A DNA stretch of 42,110 nt from Comamonadaceae bacterium (GCA_947442105.1 CANEVH010000036.1:1-42110), one strand, 5' to 3'; counted from the stretch's first letter, positions 15,068 through 22,757 are shown. Numbers and translations are program-made. Notes: a model not told the origin generated them from the letters alone.

Positions 15068-15685
15068 ATTTCAACCAATCCAACCGTGCCTTCGTCCCTC
15101 GCAGACGCACTGTTCCCCAAGGTGCGCCAGCGGGTGCTGGCCGTGCTATTTGGCTCGCCAGACCGCAGCTTCTACGCCAACGAGGTGATTGCGCTGGCGC
15201 AGTCGGGCACAGGCGCCGTGCAGCGTGAGCTGGCAGACCTGTCTAAGGCGGGCTTGCTCACGGTCAGCAAGCAGGGCAACCAAAAACATTACCAAGCCAA
15301 TGCCGCCGCCCCGGTGTTTGCCGAACTGCGCTCGCTGGTACTCAAGACCATGGGGCTGGCCGACGCACTGCGCGCTGCGCTTGCGCCATTGGCAGTGCAA
15401 ATTGACGCGGCCTTCATCTACGGGTCGGTGGCACGCCAACAAGACACTGCCCACAGCGATGTGGATGTGATGATCGTCAGCAATACGCTGGGCTATGGAG
15501 AGGTGTTTGGCGCGCTGGAAAGCGCCACCGTGTCACTGGGCCGCAAGGTCAACCCCACGCTGTACACGCCCGCCGACTGGGTCAAGCGCATTGAACAAGA
15601 CAGCGCATTCATCACTCGCGTATGGCAACAGCCCAAAATTTGGCTCTTAGGGAACGAGGCACAACTCCATGCACCCCGCACTTGA
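15062..15685 (+). CDS. Winged-helix/MNT-type nucleotidyltransferase (MntA-like antitoxin)
   Basis: The product has 207 residues from ATG 15062 (a TTG at 15023 would add 13 residues encoded by the operator itself). Residues ~10-95 form an ArsR-like winged helix (V-R-Q-R-V-L-A-V-L-F, N-E-V-I-A-L-A, L-S-K-A-G-L-L). Residues ~100-200 are a minimal nucleotidyltransferase with the motif F-I-Y-G-S-V-A-R and S-D-V-D-V-M-I-V, i.e. G-S-x-A-R plus the D-x-D metal ligands. MNT proteins of type VII toxin-antitoxin pairs neutralise their HEPN partner by adding AMP to a Tyr. The HEPN gene overlaps its 3' end by 17 bases. The fused DNA-binding domain suggests the antitoxin also represses the operon through the two operators at its start. 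Confidence 0.88.
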   Translation: MGISTNPTVPSSLADALFPKVRQRVLAVLFGSPDRSFYANEVIALAQSGTGAVQRELADLSKAGLLTVSKQGNQKHYQANAAAPVFAELRSLVLKTMGLADALRAALAPLAVQIDAAFIYGSVARQQDTAHSDVDVMIVSNTLGYGEVFGALESATVSLGRKVNPTLYTPADWVKRIEQDSAFITRVWQQPKIWLLGNEAQLHAPRT

Positions 15686-16076
15686 AGCCCTGTGCGGCCC
15701 TGGCAAGCCGCTCAAGACCGAGGCACCCGATGCCAACGAAATTGCAGGCCTGCTGCGCACCGGCAGGGCACGTCTGCACGATGCCAAAAACACCGCGCTG
15801 GCGCTGGAAAGCCGCTTTGACCTGGCTTATAACGCAGCGCATGCCTTGTGCCTGGCGGCGCTTAGGCACATGGGTTACCGCTCTGGCAACCGCTACATCG
15901 TGTTTCAGGTGTTGCCACACGCCCTGGCCCTAGGCCCCAAGGTGTGGCGTGTGCTGGACAAACGCCACAACACGCGCAACCTGGGGGAATATGAAGGCCT
16001 GTTGGATGTGGATGCCCGGCTGGTCCAAGACCTCATCAATGCCACCGAAACGGTGTCCCACACCATCCCAAAGTAG
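15669..16076 (+). CDS. HEPN-domain protein (HepT-like toxin partner)
   Basis: The 135-residue all-helical HEPN protein has the typical segments A-R-L-H-D-A-K, S-R-F-D-L-A-Y-N-A-A-H-A-L-C-L-A and R-N-L-G-E-Y-E-G. Its ATG at 15669 lies inside the nucleotidyltransferase gene, so synthesis is coupled. In HepT toxins the RNase motif is R-x4-H-x-Y and the Tyr is the AMPylation target. Here the equivalent place reads R-N-L-G-E-Y, with Tyr where the His is expected. Ribonuclease activity is therefore not assured, although a modifiable Tyr remains. It is most likely the toxin half of the pair. Confidence 0.82.
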   Translation: MHPALEALCGPGKPLKTEAPDANEIAGLLRTGRARLHDAKNTALALESRFDLAYNAAHALCLAALRHMGYRSGNRYIVFQVLPHALALGPKVWRVLDKRHNTRNLGEYEGLLDVDARLVQDLINATETVSHTIPK

Positions 16077-16135
16077 CCCTTGCCACCTGCTTGGAGCGAA
16101 AGGTATCCCGACGCCACCGGCACCGAAACGCATCT

Positions 16136-16753
16136 TCACGCGGCCGACTCCACCTCCCGCCAACACCCCGGCACCAGCCCCTCCAGCGCATAAGGGCCAA
16201 TCGCCGCGCGCAGCAAGCGCAGCGTGGGCAGGCCCACGGCGGCGGTCATGCGGCGCACTTGGCGGTTGCGGCCTTCGGTGATCACCAGTTCCAGCCAAGC
16301 CGTAGGTTTGTTTTGCCGCACGCGAATGGGCGGGTCGCGCGCCCACAGGCTGGGCGGCGGGTCTATGGCGCGGGCGCGGGCGGGGAGTGTGGGGCCGTCC
16401 CTGAGCAGCACGCCTTGGCGCAGCGCGGCCAGCGCGGCCTCGGTGGGCACGCCGTCTACCTGCACCCAATAGGTTTTCTCAATTTTGAAGCGCGGGTCCG
16501 CAATGCGGGCCTGCAAAGCGCCGTCGCCCGTGAGCAGCAGCAGGCCCTCGCTGTCGGCGTCAAGCCGCCCGGCGGCGTAGACATGGGGAATGTCGATGAA
16601 GTCTTTAAGCCCGCGCCAGCGCCCCTCGGGCGTGAACTGGCTGAGCACGCCGTAGGGTTTGTTGAAACAAATCAAACGGGGCTGCGGCACCGGTACTGGC
16701 AAAGCGAGGGTTGAAGACAAGCCGCAAAACCGGCGGGCGGGCCCAGGTATCAA
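16136..16753 (-). CDS. rluE: RsuA/RluE-family rRNA pseudouridine synthase
   Basis: The enzyme has up to 205 residues and isomerises a uridine to pseudouridine in rRNA. The catalytic motif [15 protein letters not shown] (about residues 61-75) contains the nucleophilic Asp, and R-N-R-Q-V-R-R-M is the conserved C-terminal motif. There is no N-terminal S4 domain, and [12 protein letters not shown] near residue 30 fits RluE, which modifies 23S rRNA U2457. The start is uncertain. TTG (complement of 16751-16753) is the longest option, but internal TTG and GTG codons closer to the fold are plausible. It is convergent with the HEPN gene. Confidence 0.88.
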   Translation of the reverse strand: MIPGPARRFCGLSSTLALPVPVPQPRLICFNKPYGVLSQFTPEGRWRGLKDFIDIPHVYAAGRLDADSEGLLLLTGDGALQARIADPRFKIEKTYWVQVDGVPTEAALAALRQGVLLRDGPTLPARARAIDPPPSLWARDPPIRVRQNKPTAWLELVITEGRNRQVRRMTAAVGLPTLRLLRAAIGPYALEGLVPGCWREVESAA

Positions 16754-16812
16754 CCTTGCTGGAGCACTTCTTCAAACTCGGCCAGCTCGGCGGCAATGGC
16801 GGCGTACTTTTT

Positions 16813-17019
16813 TTACTTGGCTTTGTTGGCTTCCCAGAGCAGCGTGGCCGCTTCGAGGTCTTGCTTGAAATGGGCGAGAGCCGCATCTTTGAGGGCTGGG
16901 ATGGCGGTCTTGGCGGTGCTGGACCACAGGTCAATCAGGTCGGACAGACCGTTGTCAAAATCGTCAAACGATTGAAGGGGAGTCCACTTACCGGTTTTGT
17001 CAAACATTGTTGCTTTCAT
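16813..17019 (-). CDS. Small helical protein, possibly truncated by a stop codon
   Basis: The 68-residue product starts at ATG (complement of 17017-17019), with a second in-frame Met four codons later. It is soluble and mostly helical, with a D-D-F-D-N-G-L-S-D-L-I-D-L-W segment. The family is not recognised. The stop TAA (16813-16815) sits at the edge of a run of seven A. The same frame then continues for another 20 sense codons, rich in A, E, L and K, to a TGA at 16750-16752, next to the longest start of the pseudouridine synthase. This looks like a once 89-residue protein cut short by a point change or a sequencing slip in the homopolymer. Confidence 0.5.
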   Translation of the reverse strand: MKATMFDKTGKWTPLQSFDDFDNGLSDLIDLWSSTAKTAIPALKDAALAHFKQDLEAATLLWEANKAK

Positions 17020-17155
17020 TGTGTAAGCCAGATTTTAGGCGGGGGCGCCTAGTAAGAAGGTGCGGGAGGTGCAGGAGGTGCGCAGCCCCTAGACGTGTCC
17101 CAAGGTCAATGTCGCTGGCGATAGGTGCGCGACTTGCCTTTGGCGATAATTGGCG

Positions 17156-17183
17156 GCGCACTTTCCGTGCGCATTGTTTTTTT
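17156..17183 (+). terminator. Terminator-like hairpin in front of the nitroreductase gene
   Basis: GCGCAC (17156-17161), a TTTCC loop and GTGCGC (17167-17172) form a perfect stem, followed after ATTG by seven T (17177-17183). The signal points along the plus strand and ends 22 bases before the nitroreductase ATG, while the gene on its left is on the minus strand. There is thus no obvious plus-strand transcript to end, and the hairpin may work as an attenuator in the nitroreductase leader. Confidence 0.45.
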
Positions 17184-17205
17184 AGCCCTTCAGAACCCAA
17201 ACCCC

Positions 17206-17844
17206 ATGACCGAACTGCAAACAAAACTCGAATGGCGCTACGCCACCAAAAAGATGGACCCGGCTAAGGCCGTGCCGCAAGAAAAAGTGGACCGTATTTT
17301 GGAAGCCGTGCGCCTGGCACCCAGTTCCAGCGGGCTGCAGCCGTATGAAGTGTTGGTGGTCACCAGCGCTGCGGTGCGCGAGCAGATCAAACCCGTCGCC
17401 TGGGGCCAAGCGCAAATCACCGAAGGTTCGCACCTGCTGGTGTTTGCTGCCTGGGACAACTACACGGCAGACCGTATCAACCAAATGTTTGACTTCACCA
17501 ACGCCCAGCGCGGTGGCAGCACCGAAGCCGGTGACGCCTACCGCAAGAACTTGCTGGCCAACTACACCGTGCGCGACCCGCAAGTCAACTTTGAACACGC
17601 CGCGCGCCAAGCCTATATCGGCCTAGGCGTAGCCCTGGTGGCAGCCGCGTTTGAAGAAGTAGACAGCACGCCCATGGAAGGTTTTGACCCTAAGGCCCTG
17701 GACCAGATCTTGAACTTGTCGGCCCGTGGCCTGCGCAGCGTGGCCATCATGCCCCTGGGCTACCGCGAAGCCGACAAGGATTGGCTGGTCAAGCTGCCTA
17801 AGGTGCGCCGCCCCAGCGCGGAATTTGTCACCGAAGTTAAGTAA
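17206..17844 (+). CDS. NfsB-like NAD(P)H-dependent nitroreductase family protein
   Basis: The 212-residue flavoprotein of the nitroreductase fold starts at ATG 17206. Features are R-Y-A-T-K-K-M-D near the N-terminus (FMN contact), L-A-P-S-S-S-G-L-Q-P-Y (about residues 38-48), A-R-Q-A-Y-I-G-L-G-V-A-L-V-A-A-A (about 130-145) and the late I-M-P-L-G-Y-R motif. Such enzymes use FMN and NAD(P)H for two-electron reduction of nitroaromatics, quinones or other substrates; the natural substrate here is not evident. The length is normal for NfsB-type proteins. A terminator-like hairpin precedes it. Confidence 0.9.
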   Translation: MTELQTKLEWRYATKKMDPAKAVPQEKVDRILEAVRLAPSSSGLQPYEVLVVTSAAVREQIKPVAWGQAQITEGSHLLVFAAWDNYTADRINQMFDFTNAQRGGSTEAGDAYRKNLLANYTVRDPQVNFEHAARQAYIGLGVALVAAAFEEVDSTPMEGFDPKALDQILNLSARGLRSVAIMPLGYREADKDWLVKLPKVRRPSAEFVTEVK

Positions 17845-17859
17845 CCCACGGCCTGGGGC

Positions 17860-18144
17860 ATGAGCGCAGACAAGCACGCAGCAAACCTGACAGCACTGAG
17901 TCAGGCCTTGGAGGCGTTGCGCGCCAACGCCGTGGGCGTGGCCGCTTTTTGCACGCAGGCGCGGGCCCAAGACGCGCTGCTGGCCGCCCTGCCCCCGCGC
18001 TTCTGTGAGGTGTGGCTGGGTTTGCTGGACCGACTGGAATCGAGCGCCTTGTTTAGCGAAGAAAGCTGCTCATTTAGCCAGTCGGCCTTGCTCGACAACC
18101 TGGCCATGTGGCTGCAAAAAGCGGGCGAGAAGCTGGACAAATAG
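17860..18144 (+). CDS. Small hypothetical protein
   Basis: The 94-residue soluble protein is predicted to be almost entirely helical: Ala/Leu-rich with E-A-L-R-A-N-A near the start and W-L-Q-K-A-G-E-K-L-D-K at the end, and three Cys. Family not recognised. The ATG lies 15 bases after the nitroreductase stop on the same strand, so it may be co-transcribed with it. Codon use matches the neighbours, which favours a real gene, but the identity remains open. Confidence 0.6.
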   Translation: MSADKHAANLTALSQALEALRANAVGVAAFCTQARAQDALLAALPPRFCEVWLGLLDRLESSALFSEESCSFSQSALLDNLAMWLQKAGEKLDK

Positions 18145-18231
18145 CGTGTCACCCGGGCGCCAGGGCGCCCTGGTCGCTGCGGCTTGGCAAACTACACTGA
18201 AACAAACAAACAACCCAGGAGCCTTTCCACC

Positions 18232-18873
18232 ATGATCACGCTGTGCGGCTTTGCCGTTTCCAACTACTACAACATCGTCAAGCAGGTGCTGCTTGAAAAA
18301 GAGATTCCCTTCGCCGAGGAATACATCACCACCGGCAGCAAAGACGAGGGCGTGTTGGCCGATTCGCCACTGGCTAAGGTGCCGTTCATTCGCACACCCC
18401 AGGGCGGCTTGTGCGAAAGCGCCGTCATCCTGGATTACCTAGAAGCGCAGTACCCTGCCCACCCCTTAATGCCGAGCGACGCTTTTGCTGCGGCCAAGGT
18501 GCGCGAACTCATGACCTTTATCAACCTGCACCTGGAGCTGGTGGCGCGCGAGCTGTACGGTCAAGCTTTTTTCGGCGGCACGGTGAGCGAGGCGGTGCAG
18601 GCCTCGGTGCGCAAGCGGCTGGAGAAGAACATCGTGGCCTTCAACCGCCTCGCCAAGTTCGCGCCCTATGTGGCCGGTGACAGCTTCACGCTGGCCGACT
18701 GCGTGGCCTTTAGCAACCTGCCCCTGGTGGGCATGGCCACGCGCGCCATTTATGGCGAAGACCTGTTGGCAGCCGGTGGCGTGGACTACAAGCCCTATAT
18801 CGAACTGGTGGGCGAGCGCCCCAGCGCGCTTGCCGTGGTAGCCGGACGCAAAGCGGCCATGACCAAGCCCTAA
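18232..18873 (+). CDS. Glutathione S-transferase
   Basis: The 213-residue cytosolic glutathione transferase starts at ATG 18232, preceded by a CAGGAG ribosome-binding site. The N-terminal thioredoxin-like domain (residues ~1-80) contains L-A-K-V-P-F-I-R, with the cis-Pro that contacts glutathione, and E-S-A-V-I-L-D-Y-L-E, the gamma-glutamyl-binding Glu-Ser pair. The C-terminal helical domain (~90-210) includes the G-D-S-F-T-L-A-D-C capping motif. It conjugates or uses glutathione for detoxification; the class and substrate are not determined. Confidence 0.93.
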   Translation: MITLCGFAVSNYYNIVKQVLLEKEIPFAEEYITTGSKDEGVLADSPLAKVPFIRTPQGGLCESAVILDYLEAQYPAHPLMPSDAFAAAKVRELMTFINLHLELVARELYGQAFFGGTVSEAVQASVRKRLEKNIVAFNRLAKFAPYVAGDSFTLADCVAFSNLPLVGMATRAIYGEDLLAAGGVDYKPYIELVGERPSALAVVAGRKAAMTKP

Positions 18874-18887
18874 CTTTCACCTCCAAC

Positions 18888-19851
18888 GTGGCCATGGCCC
18901 ACGCCCCGGCGCAGCCCACAGCCGTAAATGCCTTTGATGGCGCTGGTGCGGCACCTGCCGCCCAGACAACTTACCCGGTCATCGTCGTAGGCGCGGGCTT
19001 TGCCGGCATTGGTGCAGCCATCCGGCTGCGCCAGGCGGGCATCAACTTTTTGCTACTGGAAAAAGGCAACGAGATTGGCGGCGTGTGGCGCGACAACAGC
19101 TATCCCGGCTGCGGCTGCGACGTGCCGTCAGCGCTGTATTCCTACTCGTTCGCCCCCAACCCGCGCTGGAGCCAGTTTTTCGCCCAACAGGGCGAGATCA
19201 AAGACTACACGCGGCGCACCGCCGAACAGTTTGGCGTGATGGACCGCGTGCGCTTGCAGCACGAGCTGCTGGAGGCGCGCTGGGTCGATGCGCAAAAGCT
19301 CTGGCGCCTGCACACCAGCGCCGGCGTGTATTGGGCGCAATTTGTGGTGATGGCCAGCGGCCCCATGCACGTGCCGGTACTGCCGCACATCAAGGGCCTG
19401 GACACTTTTACTGGAGTGCACTTCCACTCGGCGCGCTGGGACCATGGCTATGACCTGCGCGGCAAGCGGGTGGCGGTGATTGGTTCGGGCGCATCCGCCA
19501 TCCAGTTTGTGCCGCACATCGCGCCCTTGGTGCAGCGGCTGACGCTGTTTCAGCGCACCGCGCCCTGGGTTCTGCCCAAATTTGATCCGCCGATATCGGC
19601 GCGCTGGCATCACCACGGCCCGGCGCAAGCACATTGCCACCATCGCGGTAGACCCCGCACGCCTGGCCAGTTACAACCGCCAAGTCCAAGCCGCGCTACA
19701 AACCACGGTGTGGAACAGCGGCTGCTCTAGCTACTTTTTGGACAAAAGCGGCCGCAACACCACCAATTGGCCCTGGACCACCTTCACCATGCGTCGGCGC
19801 CTGGGCCGCTTCAGACCGCAAGACTTTGTGACCGAAACCCGTAATTCGTAA
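18888..19851 (+). pseudogene. Baeyer-Villiger-type flavin monooxygenase with internal deletion and frameshift
   Basis: The first ~235 residues are well preserved. They include the FAD site G-A-G-F-A-G-I-G, E-K-G-N-E-I-G-G-V-W-R-D-N-S-Y-P-G, the first part of the NADPH site G-S-G-A-S-A-I-Q, and R-T-A-P-W-V-L-P-K. Soon after, at about 19590-19620, the frame changes. The next frame holds the typical C-terminus, V-W-N-S-G-C-S-S-Y-F-L-D then W-P-W-T-T-F-T-M-R-R-R, ending at 19851. A full-length enzyme is near 500 residues, and roughly 150 from the middle are missing. The FAD/NADPH enzyme should therefore be inactive. The intact esterase downstream is the usual partner, since such monooxygenases turn ketones into esters. 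Confidence 0.85.
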
Positions 19852-19885
19852 CCCGCAACCCGCAACCCGCCATTGGAAAGCCAGC

Positions 19886-20794
19886 ATGAGCATCCAAAAC
19901 TTTTTTATCAACCGGTTTTTAATGTCGCGCCGGGCGGCCAGCCTGCAACTCAGCCCTGCGCAGCGCCTGCGCCAGGGCCGCAAATTTCTCAGCCGGGACT
20001 ACGGCAAAGGCCGGTCCGACGTGGCAGTGCGCGCGGACGTGATCGCCGGGGTGCCCGTGGAATGGGTGGAGCCCAAAACGCTGTCGCAAGACGCGCGCGC
20101 GCCTATTTGCGTGTACCTGCACGGGGGCGGATTCATCGTCGGCAGCCTCAACAGCCACCGCGACATGGCCACGCACCTGGCTTCGATGGCCCAGGTGCGC
20201 ATGCTGATGGTGGACTACCGGCTGGCACCCGAGCATCCGTTTCCAGCAGCCCACGAAGACGCGATGGCGGTGTACCAGGCCCTGCTGGAGCGTTGCGTGT
20301 CTCCCGACCAACTGCTCATGGGTGGCGACAGTGCGGGCGGCAACTTGGCGCTCGCTACCGCCCAAGCCATCCGCGACGCCAGCCTGCCGCTGCCGCGCGG
20401 CCTGGTGCTGTTTTCACCCTGGATTGACTTAACGCACCAAAGCAACTCCATTGCCTCCAACGAAGCCACGGACGCGATGCTGCACCGGCAACTGCTGGTG
20501 GACGCCCTGGCCATGTACGCCCCCACGGCGCAGGCCACCAACCCCAAAATTTCACCCCTGCTGGGCAATCTGTCCGGCCTGCCACCAACCCTGACGGTGG
20601 TGAGCCTGTCCGAAATTTTGCGCGACGACGCGCTGCGCCTGCACCAGCTATTGCAAGCCGCAGGCGGCGACAGCACCTGCCTGCAATGGAAACACACTCC
20701 CCACGCCTTTCCGGTCATGGCGCGCCTGCTGCCCGAGGCGCGCGACGCCTTGCGCCAAACAGCGGGCTTTATGGCCCGCGTGCTGCGCGGCTAA
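19886..20794 (+). CDS. HSL-family alpha/beta hydrolase (esterase/lipase)
   Basis: The 302-residue carboxylesterase belongs to the hormone-sensitive-lipase-like group. The oxyanion motif H-G-G-G-F is near residue 82, V-D-Y-R-L-A-P-E-H-P-F-P-A-A near 111-124, the nucleophile motif G-D-S-A-G-G near 150-155, and the catalytic His in K-H-T-P-H-A-F-P near 270. No signal peptide is seen. It follows the broken monooxygenase by 35 bases (which hold three copies of AACCCGC), so it was probably the second enzyme of a ketone-to-ester-to-acid/alcohol route and has lost its partner. Confidence 0.92.
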   Translation: MSIQNFFINRFLMSRRAASLQLSPAQRLRQGRKFLSRDYGKGRSDVAVRADVIAGVPVEWVEPKTLSQDARAPICVYLHGGGFIVGSLNSHRDMATHLASMAQVRMLMVDYRLAPEHPFPAAHEDAMAVYQALLERCVSPDQLLMGGDSAGGNLALATAQAIRDASLPLPRGLVLFSPWIDLTHQSNSIASNEATDAMLHRQLLVDALAMYAPTAQATNPKISPLLGNLSGLPPTLTVVSLSEILRDDALRLHQLLQAAGGDSTCLQWKHTPHAFPVMARLLPEARDALRQTAGFMARVLRG

Positions 20795-21273
20795 AGCCGC
20801 TTTTTCCATCAAACCCGTCTAAGCGCCCGCGCACTTTCGGCGCATGCCGGGGTGGGCGCAAAAGCCCGTGCATAGGAAGCGCTGATGGCTGTGTGAAGCG
20901 TTGGTGCTTGTCCTGCGCGCCGACGCGGCCTTGCAGGCTACGGCTAGATTGACGGTTCTGGGACTACCAATTCTGCAAGCCCCTGGTGCGATGCAAGGCG
21001 CTTGATCACCGTTTTTGGCGCCTAAACCCCTTCAATTGGTGCTATCCACCATTATTTTTCGCAGAAACCCCATCGCAACGTGAAAACACGGGCGAAAGTG
21101 ACATTGATTACAGCTATATTAATAGTCATTTTTTAAATTACGTCCGTTTTTGTGCCCCACTTTCATGAAAATGCGCAGCACCCTCATTCGTGAAGCTTGT
21201 TTCACATTAAATGAATGCGCAGCAGTGAGAGCGCCGTATGGATTGAGCGCAACGCGTTCGCAGGGAAATAGAA
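20795..21273. other. 479-base gene-free region before the two-component operon
   Basis: No recognisable gene. The right half (from about 21030) is clearly AT-richer than its surroundings, including TATATTAATAG and TTTTTTAAATTA stretches, and probably carries the promoter of the histidine-kinase operon. The nested inverted repeat at 21184-21214 lies in this part. Short open frames here show no protein-like features. Confidence 0.5.
21171..21224. promoter_or_regulatory. Nested inverted repeat bracketed by a direct repeat
   Basis: TCATT-C-GTGAA (21184-21194) and TTCAC-ATTA-AATGA (21201-21214) form two nested inverted arms around GCTTGT. ATGCGCAGCA occurs on both sides, at 21171-21180 and 21215-21224. 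The structure ends 50 bases before the kinase ATG. It fits a binding site for a dimeric regulator, possibly the response regulator encoded in the same operon, but the latter is a guess. Confidence 0.4.
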
Positions 21274-22071
21274 ATGTCTGCATCACACCACGCTTCAATA
21301 GGGGCGTTCGTCCAGCATCAAGCGACTGCGGCCAGCCCTCCCCTGGGTTCGGCGTATCACTTTTTTCCGCGAACACCTTTGTCCAATAGCGAAATCGTAG
21401 CTCGCTTGCATGACGAACTGTCTCAGCTACTGTCTTTGGCGCTGATCCACCTGGACGAAGCGCATTCCCATGGGCAGCATGAAACCATAGGCCGTTGCCA
21501 GCTTCTTGTGCGTGAGGCCATGCAAGCAAGCCGGGCACTGCTCCATGACCTAGTGCACCGCGGCCACACGGCTTACCCGCCTGCACCGGACTTTGCGCTG
21601 CGCTTGCAGCGCTGCGCGCAGGGTTTGCAGCAAGCCCATGGCCTGCCTATCGCGTTTGTCTGCCATGGCGACCCTGGCGCCCTGCCCGCCAACCTCAGCG
21701 ACACGCTGATAGCCTGCACCAGTGAGCTACTGACCAACGCGTTGAAGTACGCGGGCCATGGGCACATCGCAGTGCACTTGGCCGCGCGACCAGGGCACTT
21801 GGCGATTACCGTCACAGACCAAGGCCCTGGCTTAGCAGCACTGGTCCCCGAACACAGCAGCGGTTTGGGCCTGGGCCTGCTGCGCGCGCGGTTAGCGCAG
21901 GTGGGCGCATCGCTGCGCTGGCGCAGCGGAAGTGGCAGCGGAAGTGGCGGTGGAAGTGGCGGTGGAAGTGGCGGTGGAAGTGGCGGTGGAAGTGGCGGTG
22001 GAAGTGGCGGTGGAAGTGGCAGCGGGCGCGGCGTTCAAGCGCGCATCCGCTGGAGCGGGACGGCGCCATGA
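21274..22071 (+). CDS. Soluble NarL-system-type sensor histidine kinase
   Basis: The 265-residue cytoplasmic kinase has no transmembrane segment. A HisKA_3-like phosphoacceptor helix is seen as A-R-L-H-D-E-L-S-Q-L-L (about residues 43-53, the His being the predicted phosphorylation site). The HATPase domain follows with the N-box S-E-L-L-T-N-A-L-K-Y-A (~150-160), G1 D-Q-G-P-G-L and G2 G-L-G-L-G-L-L-R-A-R-L. The domain is interrupted near its end by a 32-residue run of GSGS/GSGG units before the last strand, G-V-Q-A-R-I-R-W. The signal-sensing part is short and unknown. The ATG has an AGGGAA site upstream. The response regulator overlaps the stop (ATGA). Confidence 0.88.
   Translation: MSASHHASIGAFVQHQATAASPPLGSAYHFFPRTPLSNSEIVARLHDELSQLLSLALIHLDEAHSHGQHETIGRCQLLVREAMQASRALLHDLVHRGHTAYPPAPDFALRLQRCAQGLQQAHGLPIAFVCHGDPGALPANLSDTLIACTSELLTNALKYAGHGHIAVHLAARPGHLAITVTDQGPGLAALVPEHSSGLGLGLLRARLAQVGASLRWRSGSGSGSGGGSGGGSGGGSGGGSGGGSGGGSGSGRGVQARIRWSGTAP
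21928..22023 (+). repeat. 12-bp coding minisatellite, eight units, encoding GSGG/GSGS
   Basis: There are eight perfect-length 12-bp units in a row. The first and last are GGAAGTGGCAGC and the six between are GGAAGTGGCGGT, with no base variation. They encode Gly-Ser linkers within the kinase ATPase domain. Because the unit is a multiple of three, copy-number changes by slippage keep the frame and would only alter linker length. Confidence 0.98.
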
Positions 22072-22757
22072 ACACGCGGGTCATCCTGGCCGAGGACCAC
22101 CACATCGTGCGCGAAGGCCTGGTGGCGCTTCTACAGCGCGAGCACGACATCGACGTGGTAGCCCAGGCCCGCGACGGCATGGAGCTGGTGCGCCTGGCCC
22201 GCGAATACGACCCCGATGTGGTGCTGGTCGATGTGGTCATGCCCCGCATGAATGGCATCGAAGCCATGCGCCGCTTGCGTGCAGAGCCCATGCGCTGCAA
22301 GATGATTTGCCTCTCCGCCCACGCCGAACCGCACTACGTCAGCCAGGCCCTAGACGCCGGTGCCAACGGCTACGTGCTCAAGGCCAGCGCCTTTGCAGAG
22401 CTGGCCCGCGGCATCCGCCGGGTAATGGACCACCAGCTTTTCTTAAGCGGCGAGCTGGCCGGCGACGCACTGCAGGGCCGCCTGCCCGCCAACAAATCAC
22501 CCAGCGCGCGCACCCAAGGCCCGTCTTTTGGCACCGCCACCCGCCTAACGCCCCGCGAACGCCAAATGGTTCAACTGCTCTCGGAAGGCTATAGCGCCCA
22601 GCAAATTGCAGTGCAACTGCACCTCAGTGCCAAAACCGTAGCCACCCACCGCGAGCACGTCTTCACCAAGCTGCACATCCAGGGCATTGCCGAGCTCACC
22701 CGCTTTGCGCTGCGCGAAGGCATCAGCTCGCTAGACGCCGCCAGGCCGCAGGCCTGA
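22068..22757 (+). CDS. NarL/FixJ-family response regulator
   Basis: The 229-residue transcription regulator has a receiver domain (residues 1-~120) containing L-A-E-D-H-H (acidic pocket), D-V-V-L-V-D-V-V-M-P with the phospho-acceptor Asp near 54, and the conserved Lys in V-L-K-A. A linker follows, then a LuxR-type helix-turn-helix (~160-222): L-T-P-R-E-R-Q-M-V-Q-L-L-S-E-G, I-A-V-Q-L-H-L-S-A-K-T-V-A-T-H-R. It overlaps the kinase gene by four bases, so the pair forms a complete two-component system. Targets are unknown. The nearest genes that might be controlled are the operon itself and the eCIS operon 1.1 kb downstream. Confidence 0.94.
   Translation: MNTRVILAEDHHIVREGLVALLQREHDIDVVAQARDGMELVRLAREYDPDVVLVDVVMPRMNGIEAMRRLRAEPMRCKMICLSAHAEPHYVSQALDAGANGYVLKASAFAELARGIRRVMDHQLFLSGELAGDALQGRLPANKSPSARTQGPSFGTATRLTPRERQMVQLLSEGYSAQQIAVQLHLSAKTVATHREHVFTKLHIQGIAELTRFALREGISSLDAARPQA

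Noticed and set aside
21812..22300. Minus-strand frame with a striking His-Phe-Arg-His repeat
   Set aside because: It is the reverse reading of the GSGG minisatellite; the plus strand encodes a recognisable kinase and response regulator.
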